From Paenibacillus ehimensis NBRC 15659 (GTDB lineage Bacteria > Bacillota > Bacilli > Paenibacillales > NBRC-103111): DNA of 44,918 nt. This document shows positions 7,271-15,877 of this stretch, piece by piece. Made by a program: the position numbers and the translations under genes. The stretch lies in the NCBI RefSeq assembly GCF_004000785.1, contig NZ_BILX01000054.1, positions 1 to 44,918 of the forward strand, in the 5' to 3' direction. Under the pieces are notes generated by a model. It had not been told where the DNA came from, made no database searches, and saw only the letters and a program-made list of their open reading frames with translations. The first letter of the stretch is position 1. The number at the start of each line of letters is the position of its first letter.

Positions 7271-8050
7271 ATGAGTTGGAAATGGGGCAAACAACTGCTG
7301 CTTTTTGGCTACCAGGAAGCGATGTCCTGCGTGTTTCCCGCTTGCATTTTTCTTTCGTTGGCCTTGTTGAAAATCGCACCGCTGCCCGGGATGCCGGCTT
7401 ACGACTGGATGCTCGTCATCTGTATCGCCGTGCAAATCGTCATGGTGCGGGCAGGGCTGGAGACGATCGACGAGCTGAAGGTTATCTGCGTGTTTCATCT
7501 CATCGGTCTGGCGCTCGAATTGTATAAAGTACATATGGGCTCTTGGGATTATCCGCAGCCGGGCTGGACCAAAATCGGCGGCGTCCCGCTCTATAGCGGC
7601 TTCATGTACGCGAGCGTGGCCAGCTATCTATGCCAAGCCTGGCGCAGGCTGCACATCCGCTTGGAACGATGGCCGTCTTCCGTCTGGACGGTTTCGCTTG
7701 GGGCGGCGATTTATTTGAATTTTATGACCCACCACTTCATCCCCGATTTGCGCTGGCTGCTTGCGGCTCTGCTGTTTGTACTGTTTTTCCGGACGGCGCT
7801 GTATTTCAAAGTGGGCGACAGCGTGTACCGGATGCCGCTCACGCTTGGTTTTGCGCTGGTCGGCTTTTTTATCTGGATCGCCGAAAATATCGGAACTTGG
7901 CTGGGGGCATGGCGGTACCCCCATCAACAAGACGGCTGGAGCATGGTGTCGTGGAGCAAGTTCAGCTCCTGGTTTCTGCTGGTGATTGTCAGCTTTATTA
8001 TTGTAGCCCAATTGAAGCATGTAAAGGAGAACCTGCGGCGCGAAGGGTAG
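7271..8050 (+). CDS. DUF817 family integral membrane protein
   Basis: This 259 aa polytopic membrane protein has about seven to eight hydrophobic segments. It matches DUF817 by FGYQEAMSCVFPACIFLSLALL near the start, ELYKVHMGSWDYP, VPLYSGFMYASVASY, NFMTHHFIPDLRW and ENIGTWLGAWRYP. The ATG at 7271 follows AGGAGGGGG; a two-codon ORF (ATGGCATGA) at 7266 overlaps it. Its function is not established. It is convergent with the alkaline phosphatase gene, with only 7 bp between the stops and no obvious terminator. Confidence 0.85.
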   Translation: MSWKWGKQLLLFGYQEAMSCVFPACIFLSLALLKIAPLPGMPAYDWMLVICIAVQIVMVRAGLETIDELKVICVFHLIGLALELYKVHMGSWDYPQPGWTKIGGVPLYSGFMYASVASYLCQAWRRLHIRLERWPSSVWTVSLGAAIYLNFMTHHFIPDLRWLLAALLFVLFFRTALYFKVGDSVYRMPLTLGFALVGFFIWIAENIGTWLGAWRYPHQQDGWSMVSWSKFSSWFLLVIVSFIIVAQLKHVKENLRREG

Positions 8051-8057
8051 AGGAGGG

Positions 8058-9773
8058 TCAGCCTGCTTTCCGCACCAGACGCTCGGAAAGCGGGTCCCAG
8101 GTCATGCTCTGTCCGCTGAGCGCGTTGAAGGCGTCAAGGGATAAATACAGCGTGCCCTTATCGACATGGACGGTATAGGCTGCCGCCTGGCCGTTCAATG
8201 CCGCGCTGCCGTCTCTCAGGCTCACGACAATCGTTGTGCCGCCTTTGACGAACCGCACGGTGCCGGAAGTCTCGTCCCATTCCGTCGATGCCCCCAGTTC
8301 CGCGGCGAGCGCTTTGGCCGGATAGACGACCGATCCGCCGGGTGCCGTCTTGAACCTGGGGTACCAATACTTGGCCTGCAGCCCGGCGGTTGCGGCATCG
8401 AGATCGACGCCGATCGTTTTGGCGCCCGCCTTGGCAATGTCCGTGTTATCGATTTTTCCCTTCACGAGATCGGCAATCGGTCCGTATGCCCAGACGCCCA
8501 CATCCACCCCGGAATGACCGTGCCCGGACCACCCGGCTAACAGCCGTTTGGAAATGACGGCGTTATACGCGCCTTCCCGCTCGTAGTCCGTACCGTCGCC
8601 ATTCAGAATGAAGCGGGCCTCCTCGTCGCTCAAATCCGTAATCCACGTGTGCGCTTGAACGAGCTGCCGGATTTCGTCCAGCGTTCGGGCTTTCTCAAGA
8701 GCTGCATTCAGCATCTGGGAAGATTGCTTTTGCCGGTTCCAGAGGTCGATAGGCAAGTCGTACATGTTATCGCGGCCAAGAGACAGACCGCCCGTCTCAT
8801 GGTCTGCGGTGACGACAACGGATGTGCTGCCGTCTTTCTTGGCGAAATCCATTGCCGTCTTCACGGCCGCGTCGAAGTCCAGCACCTCCTTGACCATGGT
8901 CGGCAAATCGTTGGCATGCGCGGCGTGGTCGATCCGGCCGCCTTCGATCATGAGCACGAAGCCTTCGGGCTTGGCCGAAAGCAGCTCGATCGCTTTTCCC
9001 GCCAGTTCGGCCAGACTCGGGGAAGAGCTATCGCGATCGATGGCATAGTCGAGGTGCGACCGGCCGAGAAGGCCGAGCACTTTATCATGCTTTGCAGTCA
9101 GCGCTTTTAGTCCGGCCATGTCTTGGACGACGGAGTAGCCTGTGGCCTCGAAATCGGGAACAATCGTTGTGTCCGAACGTTTTCCGCCGGCTTCCTTTCC
9201 CGTAAAATAATCCGCGCCTCCGCCGAGCAAAACATCGACGCCGCTATCCAGCATTTGCGAAGCGATGGCCGCTTCGTTCTTGCGGCTGCGTACGTGGGAA
9301 GCGAATACGGCCGGCGTCGCGTGCGTGATTCTTACCGTCGTGACGAGTCCGGTCGCTTTTCCTTTCGCTTCCGCGGCTTCAATCACGGAGGCGTAGGGCT
9401 TGGCCACCTCTTCGTTGGAGAGGCTGACCGCGGAATTGTACGTTTTGCGGCCGGTCGCCAAAGCGGTTCCTGCCGCCGAGGAATCGGTGATCATGCCGGA
9501 TTCGACGCTGCCGTCCGCTTCCCCGCGTTCCGAAAACGTACTGGCTTGACCGACGTAGTAACCGTCCAGATGCAGGCTCTCCGTTCCCAGAATAGCTTTG
9601 GAATAAAGCCGTGCGGCTGTAACCTGAGCGGGTCCCATGCCGTCACCGATCAGCACGATGAGATTTTTGGACAGCGGCTTCGCACCCTCGTTCTCGGCGT
9701 ACAGCGAAGCCGGGATCAGGCTGCATAATAAGAAGGATGCAATAAAAACACTTGCGGCTTTCTTCTTCATCAT
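8058..9773 (-). CDS. Secreted alkaline phosphatase with C-terminal copper-amine-oxidase-N-like domain
   Basis: This 571 aa protein has a signal peptide at about 1-26 (KKK, hydrophobic core, cut near SLYA). The PhoA-family catalytic domain spans about 33-470. It includes NLIVLIGDGMG with metal ligand D44, the nucleophile S98 in TDSSAAGTALATG, the DHAAHAND-like metal site in GGRIDHAAHANDLP, VVVTADHETGG, and WSGHGHSGVDVGV with late zinc ligands. It hydrolyses phosphomonoesters outside the membrane. The last about 85 residues (from VVYPAKALAAELGAS) resemble the copper amine oxidase N-terminal-like stalk that Paenibacillus attaches to many exported proteins. The start has GGGAGG upstream. A TATAAT (9814-9809) precedes it with a poor -35, and TTTACT/TTACAT/TTATAC elements nearby could be PhoP boxes. 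Confidence 0.93.
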   Translation of the reverse strand: MMKKKAASVFIASFLLCSLIPASLYAENEGAKPLSKNLIVLIGDGMGPAQVTAARLYSKAILGTESLHLDGYYVGQASTFSERGEADGSVESGMITDSSAAGTALATGRKTYNSAVSLSNEEVAKPYASVIEAAEAKGKATGLVTTVRITHATPAVFASHVRSRKNEAAIASQMLDSGVDVLLGGGADYFTGKEAGGKRSDTTIVPDFEATGYSVVQDMAGLKALTAKHDKVLGLLGRSHLDYAIDRDSSSPSLAELAGKAIELLSAKPEGFVLMIEGGRIDHAAHANDLPTMVKEVLDFDAAVKTAMDFAKKDGSTSVVVTADHETGGLSLGRDNMYDLPIDLWNRQKQSSQMLNAALEKARTLDEIRQLVQAHTWITDLSDEEARFILNGDGTDYEREGAYNAVISKRLLAGWSGHGHSGVDVGVWAYGPIADLVKGKIDNTDIAKAGAKTIGVDLDAATAGLQAKYWYPRFKTAPGGSVVYPAKALAAELGASTEWDETSGTVRFVKGGTTIVVSLRDGSAALNGQAAAYTVHVDKGTLYLSLDAFNALSGQSMTWDPLSERLVRKAG

Positions 9774-9907
9774 TTATTCCTCCCATCGGTATAAGGATAT
9801 CCCAACTTATTATAGTATAAGGAATAAAATGTAAGTAGTAAAATGATTTAGAAAAATTCACTCTGATATGCTCGCCGGACGTTTCCATGAGGACGATACT
9901 TCACGCA

Positions 9908-9939
9908 AACACTGCCTTTCGGCGGTGTTTTTTATTTTA
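9908..9939 (+). terminator. Terminator-like hairpin between divergent genes
   Basis: AACACTGCC (9908-9916) pairs with GGCGGTGTT (9921-9929, one G-U) around a TTTC loop and is followed by TTTTTATTTT. No plus-strand gene lies upstream, so it may block readthrough or attenuate the ger operon. Confidence 0.7.
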
Positions 9940-10004
9940 GGTTCTGTATTACTCCTCCATGGAATGGAAATAAATGAAGCATAACGAAAAGCTGGAGGTT
10001 TCGC

Positions 10005-11495
10005 ATGATCGAAGGGACCAGACCGCCAACCGATAACCCTCAATTTGACAAAAGCGACGTCCGATCTTTCGTCGATCTGCTGATCCATACGATTGGAAAT
10101 CCGCCGGACCTCATTCATCAATCGTTTACTTTTGGCCCCAGCCTGGAAGGCACCTATTTATTTATTGAAACCTTGGCCGACAAGAGGAAAATCGAAGATA
10201 ACGTTCTTCGTATGTTCGCCGGGGAGGCGTTGTCCGGCGGTTGGGAAGGCGAATCGGAGCTTGGGGAGCTGCTGAAGCGCCGGCTGCCGGTTGCCGCGAT
10301 ATCGGCCTGCTCCGATTTGCAGTCAAGCGCGCAAAGTCTTCTGGAAGGAAAGTGTCTGCTCGTCATCCCGGAGTCGGAGCATGTGCTCGCGCTCGACACG
10401 GCAAAATTTTACCAGCGTCAAGTGTCGGAGCCCAAAACGGAAACGACGGTACAGGGACCCCACGAGGCGTTTATCGAGGACATTGCCACGAATGTCGGCT
10501 TGATCCGCAAAAGAATCCGTACGGCCGCCCTGCGTTTCGAGCAGCTGCAGATCGGCACGGCAACCGAGACGAAAGTGCTTATCGTCTACATGAAGGATCT
10601 CGCGCCGGAGGAAGTGGTGAGCGAGTTCCGGCGACGAATCAAGCCGATCCATACGGACAGTATTCTGGACAGCACCTACGTGGAGGAATGGATTCAGGAT
10701 AAAGCCTGGACCATCTTTCCGACCTTAATGCGAACGGAACGGCCCGACGTCGCGGCATCCCATCTGCTGGAAGGGCGGGTCGCGGTCATGGTGGACGGCA
10801 GCCCGCTGACGCTGATCGCTCCTTTTACGTTTATGCAATATTTTACGTCTCCCGAGGATTATTACCAAAGGGCGGATATTGCCACCTTTTTGTTGTGGAT
10901 CCGGTTTCTGGCGTTTCTGCTCTCCGTATTCGTTCCTTCGCTTTACATTGCTGTAACTTCGTACCATCAAGGGCTGCTTCCGCCTGCGCTTCTCATCAAT
11001 ATTTCGGCACAGCGGGAAGGGGTGCCGTTCCCCTCCTACATGGAGTCGTTTCTGATGCTGGTCATCTTTGAGGTGCTGCGCGAGGCCGGCCTGCGTATGC
11101 CGCGGATTGCGGGTCAAGCCATATCGATCGTCGGAGCGCTCGTCTTGGGCGAAGCGGCGGTCAATGCGGGCCTCGTATCGGCAGCGATGGTCATCGTGGT
11201 CGCCATCACCGCGATTGCCAATTTTGTCGCTCCTTTCTACAACTTCGGGGTTGCGCAGCGGTTTCTGCAATACGGTTACATGATTTTGGCCGGGTTTATG
11301 GGCGGCTTCGGCATCTTATGCGGAGTGCTGTTCACGCTCGTTCATTTGGCTTCGCTCAGGTCGTTCGGCGTGCCTTACCTGGCTCCGGTTGCGCCAACGT
11401 TCTTCTCGGATTGGAAGGACATCTTGGTCCGGGTGCCGCGGCCGTGGTTGACGACCTTCCCCCGCATGAACGATGCCAAACGGAAAAAAAGGTGA
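10005..11495 (+). CDS. Spore germination receptor subunit A (GerA/GerKA family)
   Basis: This 496 aa protein has the two-part build of GerA-type A subunits. The soluble N-terminal half includes DVRSFVDLLIHTIGNPPDLI, ALRFEQLQIGT and KVLIVYMKDLA. The membrane half (about 240-480) carries FLLWIRFLAFLLSVFVPSLYIAV, FHQGLLPPALLINISAQREGVPFP-like sequence, MESFLMLVIFEVLREAGLRMPR and FNFGVAQRF-like stretches. It forms the inner-membrane germinant receptor complex with the B and C subunits. The start follows GGAGG at about 7 bp. It leads a four-gene operon with 5 bp or less between genes. A sigma-G promoter is expected but I could not identify one with confidence. Confidence 0.95.
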   Translation: MIEGTRPPTDNPQFDKSDVRSFVDLLIHTIGNPPDLIHQSFTFGPSLEGTYLFIETLADKRKIEDNVLRMFAGEALSGGWEGESELGELLKRRLPVAAISACSDLQSSAQSLLEGKCLLVIPESEHVLALDTAKFYQRQVSEPKTETTVQGPHEAFIEDIATNVGLIRKRIRTAALRFEQLQIGTATETKVLIVYMKDLAPEEVVSEFRRRIKPIHTDSILDSTYVEEWIQDKAWTIFPTLMRTERPDVAASHLLEGRVAVMVDGSPLTLIAPFTFMQYFTSPEDYYQRADIATFLLWIRFLAFLLSVFVPSLYIAVTSYHQGLLPPALLINISAQREGVPFPSYMESFLMLVIFEVLREAGLRMPRIAGQAISIVGALVLGEAAVNAGLVSAAMVIVVAITAIANFVAPFYNFGVAQRFLQYGYMILAGFMGGFGILCGVLFTLVHLASLRSFGVPYLAPVAPTFFSDWKDILVRVPRPWLTTFPRMNDAKRKKR

Positions 11496-11500
11496 GCCGC

Positions 11501-12700
11501 ATGATTCTTGAAACGATCGTCCGTACGGGAAAGCTGCTGGCGCTGGCCGCAGCCTGCTGCAGTTTTACGGGCTGCTGGGATATGGTTGAGGTCAATCAGC
11601 TTGCCATCGTAAACTTGGTCGGGATGGACAGGGAACCCGGTAACGGGAAATACACGGCGTATTATCAAGTGATTAACCCTCCGGGAGTCGCCGTGCAAAA
11701 GGGGGCAGGCATCAAAGCTCCGGTCTATACGTACAAGATAGACGGATATTCCGCCGTGGACTTGGCCGATAGAACGTTCGATCTCATTCCGAGACGACCC
11801 TTTTACGATCATTACCAAGCTTTGATCGTGTCCGAACGGTTTGCGAAAGAAGGATTAAGGGAAGTGCTTAATTTTCTTGAGAAGCAGCCGGACCGAAGAG
11901 CTACGATTCATCTGCTCGTCACGGATTCGCCGCTCTCGGATATGATGAAGACGTATATTCCGCTTGAACGACTGCCCGGCCGTGCCGAACGCTCAATGAT
12001 CGAGTTCCAGTCCAAATACTCCGGCTGGGAAAGCAAGCGGTCCCGTGTAAAAGATTTGGTCGAGAACATGGAAGGCTCCGTGCTAACCGTCCTGCCAATC
12101 ATCAGCTTAGCCGGCGCCAAGCCGATGCCGACTACCGAACGGTACGAGCAAATCGACGCCAATCAAGGGAACTTCATCATGAAGGGAGCCGCCGTATTCA
12201 AGCATGACCGGATGATCGGCCGGTTGGAACCGTCCGATCTGCCCTGGTTCTATTTATTGGACGGCAGGATCGGCGTATTCAGCGAATCGCTGATCGTCAA
12301 TGGAGAACGCGTCGACCTTCAAGCGCCGAAGCCTGAAGTCCGCAAGCAGCTGGCGATGGTGTCCGGCAAGCCGGTGTTAACCATGGACATCTATGCGGAG
12401 ACCCAGCTTTTCGAAAACGACCAGAACGTCAAATTAACCGGGCAAAATCTGGATGAAATCAGAGCGCAGTTTAACGCGCAGGTGGAGAAAAGAGCTTCCG
12501 AGTTCTACGAGAAAACGAAACGGCTCGGGTGGGACCTGCTCGGAATCGAAGCGCAAATCAAGCGTAAACCGGGAAAGGAATGGGCGGATGCCAAGAAGGA
12601 AGAAGGAGCTTGGAAAAAAACGGAGCTTCAGCTAACCGTACATAGCAGCATCCGGATCATCGGCACGACCATCGATCCGTATAAAGAGAAGAGGGGATAG
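11501..12700 (+). CDS. Spore germination lipoprotein subunit C (GerC/GerKC family)
   Basis: This 399 aa Ger(x)C lipoprotein has a signal peptide ending in a lipobox SFTGC with the lipidated Cys at 25, followed by WDMVEVNQLAIVNLVGMDREP, a hallmark of the family. The body includes PFYDHYQALIVSERFAKEG and ends with an amphipathic helix region (LDEIRAQFNAQVEKRASEFYE). The ATG at 11501 lies 5 bp after the A-subunit stop and uses AAAGGTGA; an open frame extends far upstream inside gerA but is not coding. It is the receptor's peripheral outer subunit. Confidence 0.95.
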   Translation: MILETIVRTGKLLALAAACCSFTGCWDMVEVNQLAIVNLVGMDREPGNGKYTAYYQVINPPGVAVQKGAGIKAPVYTYKIDGYSAVDLADRTFDLIPRRPFYDHYQALIVSERFAKEGLREVLNFLEKQPDRRATIHLLVTDSPLSDMMKTYIPLERLPGRAERSMIEFQSKYSGWESKRSRVKDLVENMEGSVLTVLPIISLAGAKPMPTTERYEQIDANQGNFIMKGAAVFKHDRMIGRLEPSDLPWFYLLDGRIGVFSESLIVNGERVDLQAPKPEVRKQLAMVSGKPVLTMDIYAETQLFENDQNVKLTGQNLDEIRAQFNAQVEKRASEFYEKTKRLGWDLLGIEAQIKRKPGKEWADAKKEEGAWKKTELQLTVHSSIRIIGTTIDPYKEKRG

Positions 12701-12703
12701 TCG

Positions 12704-13807
12704 TTGGAGAACGCTCGTATCGGCGGTTGGCAGTTTTTTTTGCTGGTATTTAACTTTACGATCGGCACCGCTTTTTTTCTTCGGCCGGGAGGGATGATTG
12801 CCGCGGCGCAACAGGATGCTTGGCTTGTGCCGCTGTGGGCGGGGGCTGCCGTCGTCTTGATCGCTTGCCTGTGGCTCATCCTGGCGGAAGGTAATCCGGG
12901 ACTGAGCATCGTCCAGATTTGCATCAAGGCGGCGGGAACTAAAATCGGCGGGTTCATCGCGCTTTTGTATATCTGGTTTTTTATCCAGACCTCCAGCTGG
13001 GTCACCCGCAATTTGGGGGACTTTATGAAATCGACCCTGATGCCGAATACGCCGATTTCCGTGTTTCACTTTATGTTTTTGATCGTGGTGTGTTACGCGT
13101 CCGTCAAAGGGGTGGAAAGCATTGCGCGGGTCAACGAATTTCTAACCCCTGCGGTCGTATTCCTGCTGGTGGCCATCTGCCTGTTTGCCGTAGCCGAATG
13201 GAAGTGGGAACGCTTCGAGCCCATGTTTCAGTTACACGTGTGGGAGACGATGAGAGAGACAAGAGCCCTTATCGGGTTCCCTTTTCTCGAAGTCGTTTCC
13301 TTGATGATGCTGGCTCCTTATGTCAAGAGCGGGATTAAGACCGCTTTGCTGCTCGGCATCGGACTGGCGGCCCTGCTTTTAAGCGGAATCATTTTCGTGA
13401 CGATCGGCGTGCTTGGCGTGACGCGGGCTTCCCATTTTACGTATCCGCTGTTTATTATCGCACAAGAGCTGCGGATTGCGGAATTTATCGAGCGTGTGGA
13501 AACGACGATCGTGATCGTATGGCTCGTATGGATTTTCATCAAGCTGTGCATCACGTATCATTGCGCGGTGACCGGCATCTGCCAATTGTTTCGGCTGAGC
13601 GACCGAACCTGGATCGCCATCCCGCTCATGCTGCTGGTTTCGGGCTTTGCAATTACGTTCAGCGACAACGTCGTAGAAAATATCGAGTGGGACAAACGGT
13701 ATATTTTTCAATATGCCAGTATTTACGGAGTCGTATTCCCCGTCCTGCTTATTATCCTCACCCGGGTTCGCAGAGGCCGGAACAAAGACGGGAGGGAGGC
13801 AGCGTGA
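12704..13807 (+). CDS. Spore germination receptor subunit B (GerB/GerKB family, APC-type transporter)
   Basis: This 367 aa protein has about ten transmembrane helices and belongs to the endospore germination permease branch of the APC superfamily. GWQFFLLVFNFTIGTAFFLRPGG is at the N-terminus, followed by NLGDFMKSTLMPNTPISVF. It likely binds the germinant. The start is TTG, with GAGGGGATAG just upstream and a 3 bp gap after subunit C. Its end overlaps the next small gene by 4 bp, which is good evidence for coupled translation. Confidence 0.94.
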   Translation: MENARIGGWQFFLLVFNFTIGTAFFLRPGGMIAAAQQDAWLVPLWAGAAVVLIACLWLILAEGNPGLSIVQICIKAAGTKIGGFIALLYIWFFIQTSSWVTRNLGDFMKSTLMPNTPISVFHFMFLIVVCYASVKGVESIARVNEFLTPAVVFLLVAICLFAVAEWKWERFEPMFQLHVWETMRETRALIGFPFLEVVSLMMLAPYVKSGIKTALLLGIGLAALLLSGIIFVTIGVLGVTRASHFTYPLFIIAQELRIAEFIERVETTIVIVWLVWIFIKLCITYHCAVTGICQLFRLSDRTWIAIPLMLLVSGFAITFSDNVVENIEWDKRYIFQYASIYGVVFPVLLIILTRVRRGRNKDGREAA

Positions 13808-14007
13808 CCGGGTTCATCCTATGTTTCCTCGTAGCCCTCGGCGCCGGCCTTGCTGCGATGCTGCGCAGCCATAAATCGCTAAAGGAAATCGGACTGTTCG
13901 TCACCTTGTCCTGTCTTGGCTGTATCGTCTGGATAAGCATTTTTCTCCATCGCGAGATCAATCCGACCCGGTGGCTCGGCTGGCTGCTCGACCGGGCAGG
14001 CCTGTAA
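13804..14007 (+). CDS. Small two-TM protein, candidate germination receptor D subunit
   Basis: This 67 aa protein starts with GTG overlapping the gerB stop (GTGA) and has GGGAGG 4 bp upstream. It has two transmembrane helices (about 2-18 and 28-48) separated by RSHKSLKE. Small two-helix D subunits are known in some Bacillus ger operons, where they modulate receptor function. Size, topology and position fit, but sequence homology cannot be judged here. No terminator is visible before the convergent Lrp-type gene, 30 bp away. Confidence 0.7.
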   Translation: MTGFILCFLVALGAGLAAMLRSHKSLKEIGLFVTLSCLGCIVWISIFLHREINPTRWLGWLLDRAGL

Positions 14008-14037
14008 GCGTCCCGAACGGCCAAGCCACCATTCCCC

Positions 14038-14502
14038 TTAAATCAATAACCCGCCCCGTTCCTTATGGCGAGCGATGACAATTTCGCTGTGCACCGAAGT
14101 GATCCCCCGAATCGACTGAAGCTTTGTCATATACCGCTCGGCATGCTCCGGATCGTCCAGCAGGGCGTGGACATGCAGATGCGGCTTGCCGCTCATCTGG
14201 TACACGTTCGTGATTTCCTCGTCTGCCGTCAGCTCGCCGATCACCTGCTGCATGCTTTCCCATGTGACTTCGATATCAAAATACATCGACAGCATTTTGC
14301 CCGCTTTCAGCGGATTCACGGTAATCGTGAACCGGTCGATGATGCCGTTGCTGACCAATTGGTTGATCCGGTCGCGGACGGCCGCGCGGGTCAGGTTGAC
14401 AAGGCGGCCCAATTCCGCGTTGCTCAGCCGCCCGTTCTCCGATAAATGCTTCAGAATCCGGGTGTCGATCTCGTCCAAATTTTTAAATTGCATGCCATTC
14501 AA
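14038..14502 (-). CDS. Lrp/AsnC-family transcriptional regulator
   Basis: This 154 aa protein has an N-terminal helix-turn-helix (about 8-60: LDEIDTRILKHLSENGRLSNAELGRLV split into DTRILKHL and SNAELGRLVNLTRAAVRDRI). A RAM ligand-binding domain follows (about 70-150: YFDIEVTWESMQQVIGEL, VYQMSGKPHLHVHALLDD). It forms octamers or dimers that sense amino acids or related metabolites. It is divergent from the TauE/SafE gene, sharing a 126 bp intergenic region with AT-rich palindromes, so it probably controls that exporter. The first ATG has AAAGG 4 bp upstream; the second (MQFK) is also possible. Confidence 0.92.
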   Translation of the reverse strand: MNGMQFKNLDEIDTRILKHLSENGRLSNAELGRLVNLTRAAVRDRINQLVSNGIIDRFTITVNPLKAGKMLSMYFDIEVTWESMQQVIGELTADEEITNVYQMSGKPHLHVHALLDDPEHAERYMTKLQSIRGITSVHSEIVIARHKERGGLLI

Positions 14503-14588
14503 CCTTTCGGGGAAACTTTAAGCTCATTATATCATATACAATGTAAAGTGAACATGTACATATATTGATCGAAAGTAAATAATGTAGT

Positions 14589-14600
14589 ATACATATGTAT
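14589..14600. promoter_or_regulatory. Palindrome in the Lrp/TauE divergent intergenic region
   Basis: ATACATATGTAT is a perfect 12-bp palindrome in a very AT-rich 126 bp spacer (GC well below the neighbours). It is a plausible Lrp-type operator 29 bp before the transporter start; a second partial one (ACATGT) lies near 14552. Confidence 0.35.
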
Positions 14601-14628
14601 GTAACTAGCACGAAAGGAGTGAGAGGTT

Positions 14629-15468
14629 TTGACCATCATGGCGGCGGAAATTTTATTGATCTCTATCTTGGCGGGCATTGTCGGTTCCGTCCTTGGTCTC
14701 GGCGGAGGCATCGTCGTGACGCCGGCGCTGACGCTTCTGTTCGGCGTAGACATCCGACTTGCCATCGGCGCAAGCATCATCTCCGTTATCGCGACTTCGA
14801 GCGGAGCGGCGATTGCTTACATCAAAGACCGGATCACCAATGTCAGAGTCGGCATGTTTTTGGAGATCGCAACGACGGTCGGCGCGGTTACCGGGGCATT
14901 CCTGGGAGGTCTGATGTCTCCCGCGGTACTGTATATCATCTTCGGGCTGCTGCTGCTGTATTCCGCGTTGGCGATGCTGAAGAAAGGGAAGAGCGAGCTG
15001 CCCCAGGACGTTCCGATGCATCCGTTAGCCCAAAAGCTCAAATTACAAGGCGCTTACTATGACAAGGCGTTGAACGAAAACGTCTCTTATCACGTGGACA
15101 ATGTGTACGGCGGCTTCGGAGTCATGTACGGCGCCGGCGTCGTATCCGGCTTGCTTGGGATCGGCAGCGGCAGCTTTAAGGTGATGGCGATGGACGTGTT
15201 TATGAAGCTCCCGCTCAAGGTATCCAGCGCCACGAGCAATTTTATGATGGGTGTGACCGGGGCAGCCAGCGCGGGCGTGTATTTGTTCAGGGGGGACATT
15301 GATCCCGGAATAGCCGCTCCCGTCGCTTTGGGCGTATTGATCGGAGCGACGGCCGGGGCCAGAATCATGCAGCGGATGAAAAGCACGACGATCCGCAAAT
15401 GGTTCGTACCCGTCCTGACGTATGTCGCCGTACAAATGATCCTGCAAGGAACGGGGGTTATCGTATGA
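14629..15468 (+). CDS. TauE/SafE (TSUP) family anion exporter
   Basis: This 279 aa membrane protein has about eight helices and the two TSUP half-repeats: GIVGSVLGLGGGIVVTPALTLLFGV (about 16-40, split motif GLGGGI) and VSGLLGIGSGSFKVMAMDVFMKLP (about 173-196). The family exports sulfite, sulfoacetate or other organosulfur anions. The TTG at 14629 follows AGGAG at 9 bp; an ATG three codons later is too far from it. The stop overlaps the DUF1634 gene by 4 bp. Lrp-type control from the divergent gene suggests an amino-acid-linked substrate, which is inference. Confidence 0.9.
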   Translation: MTIMAAEILLISILAGIVGSVLGLGGGIVVTPALTLLFGVDIRLAIGASIISVIATSSGAAIAYIKDRITNVRVGMFLEIATTVGAVTGAFLGGLMSPAVLYIIFGLLLLYSALAMLKKGKSELPQDVPMHPLAQKLKLQGAYYDKALNENVSYHVDNVYGGFGVMYGAGVVSGLLGIGSGSFKVMAMDVFMKLPLKVSSATSNFMMGVTGAASAGVYLFRGDIDPGIAAPVALGVLIGATAGARIMQRMKSTTIRKWFVPVLTYVAVQMILQGTGVIV

Positions 15469-15845
15469 GCCAAGGGGATGGACATAAAGCGGGCGGCCGT
15501 CCGATTGCCGCCGTGGAGCTCAGGATCAGCCAATATTTGCGGGCGGGAGTGCTTCTCAGCGCAGCCGTCATTTTACTGGGGCTGGCCCTCTTCCTGATTC
15601 TGGGGGACAGCGGATACCCGGGGCGGACGTTTCCGGCCCGTTTGCCGGACATCGGGCAAGGCTTGCTGCAGCTTAAACCGTACGCCATCATTTTGACGGG
15701 GCTGCTGCTGCTGATCATGACGCCTGTATTCCGGGTAGGAATATCGATCTTCGTCTTCTTGAAGGAAAAAGATTATTTATATGCGTGCATCAGCCTGCTT
15801 GTTTTTCTCATCCTGGTCGTCAGCTTTTTACTCGGCAAGGCTTAG
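15465..15845 (+). CDS. DUF1634 family membrane protein
   Basis: This 126 aa protein has three hydrophobic segments (about 28-50, 70-92, 102-124) and the family's LRISQYLRAGVLLSAAVIL and LLQLKPYAIILTGLLLLI. DUF1634 proteins accompany TSUP exporters with great regularity, and here the ATG overlaps the exporter stop (ATGA). It is likely an accessory subunit of that exporter. The next gene begins 32 bp on, with its own strong ribosome binding site. Confidence 0.88.
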   Translation: MSQGDGHKAGGRPIAAVELRISQYLRAGVLLSAAVILLGLALFLILGDSGYPGRTFPARLPDIGQGLLQLKPYAIILTGLLLLIMTPVFRVGISIFVFLKEKDYLYACISLLVFLILVVSFLLGKA

Positions 15846-15877
15846 CGCGTTGACGGTGTTCCAGGAGGTGTTTCCGA

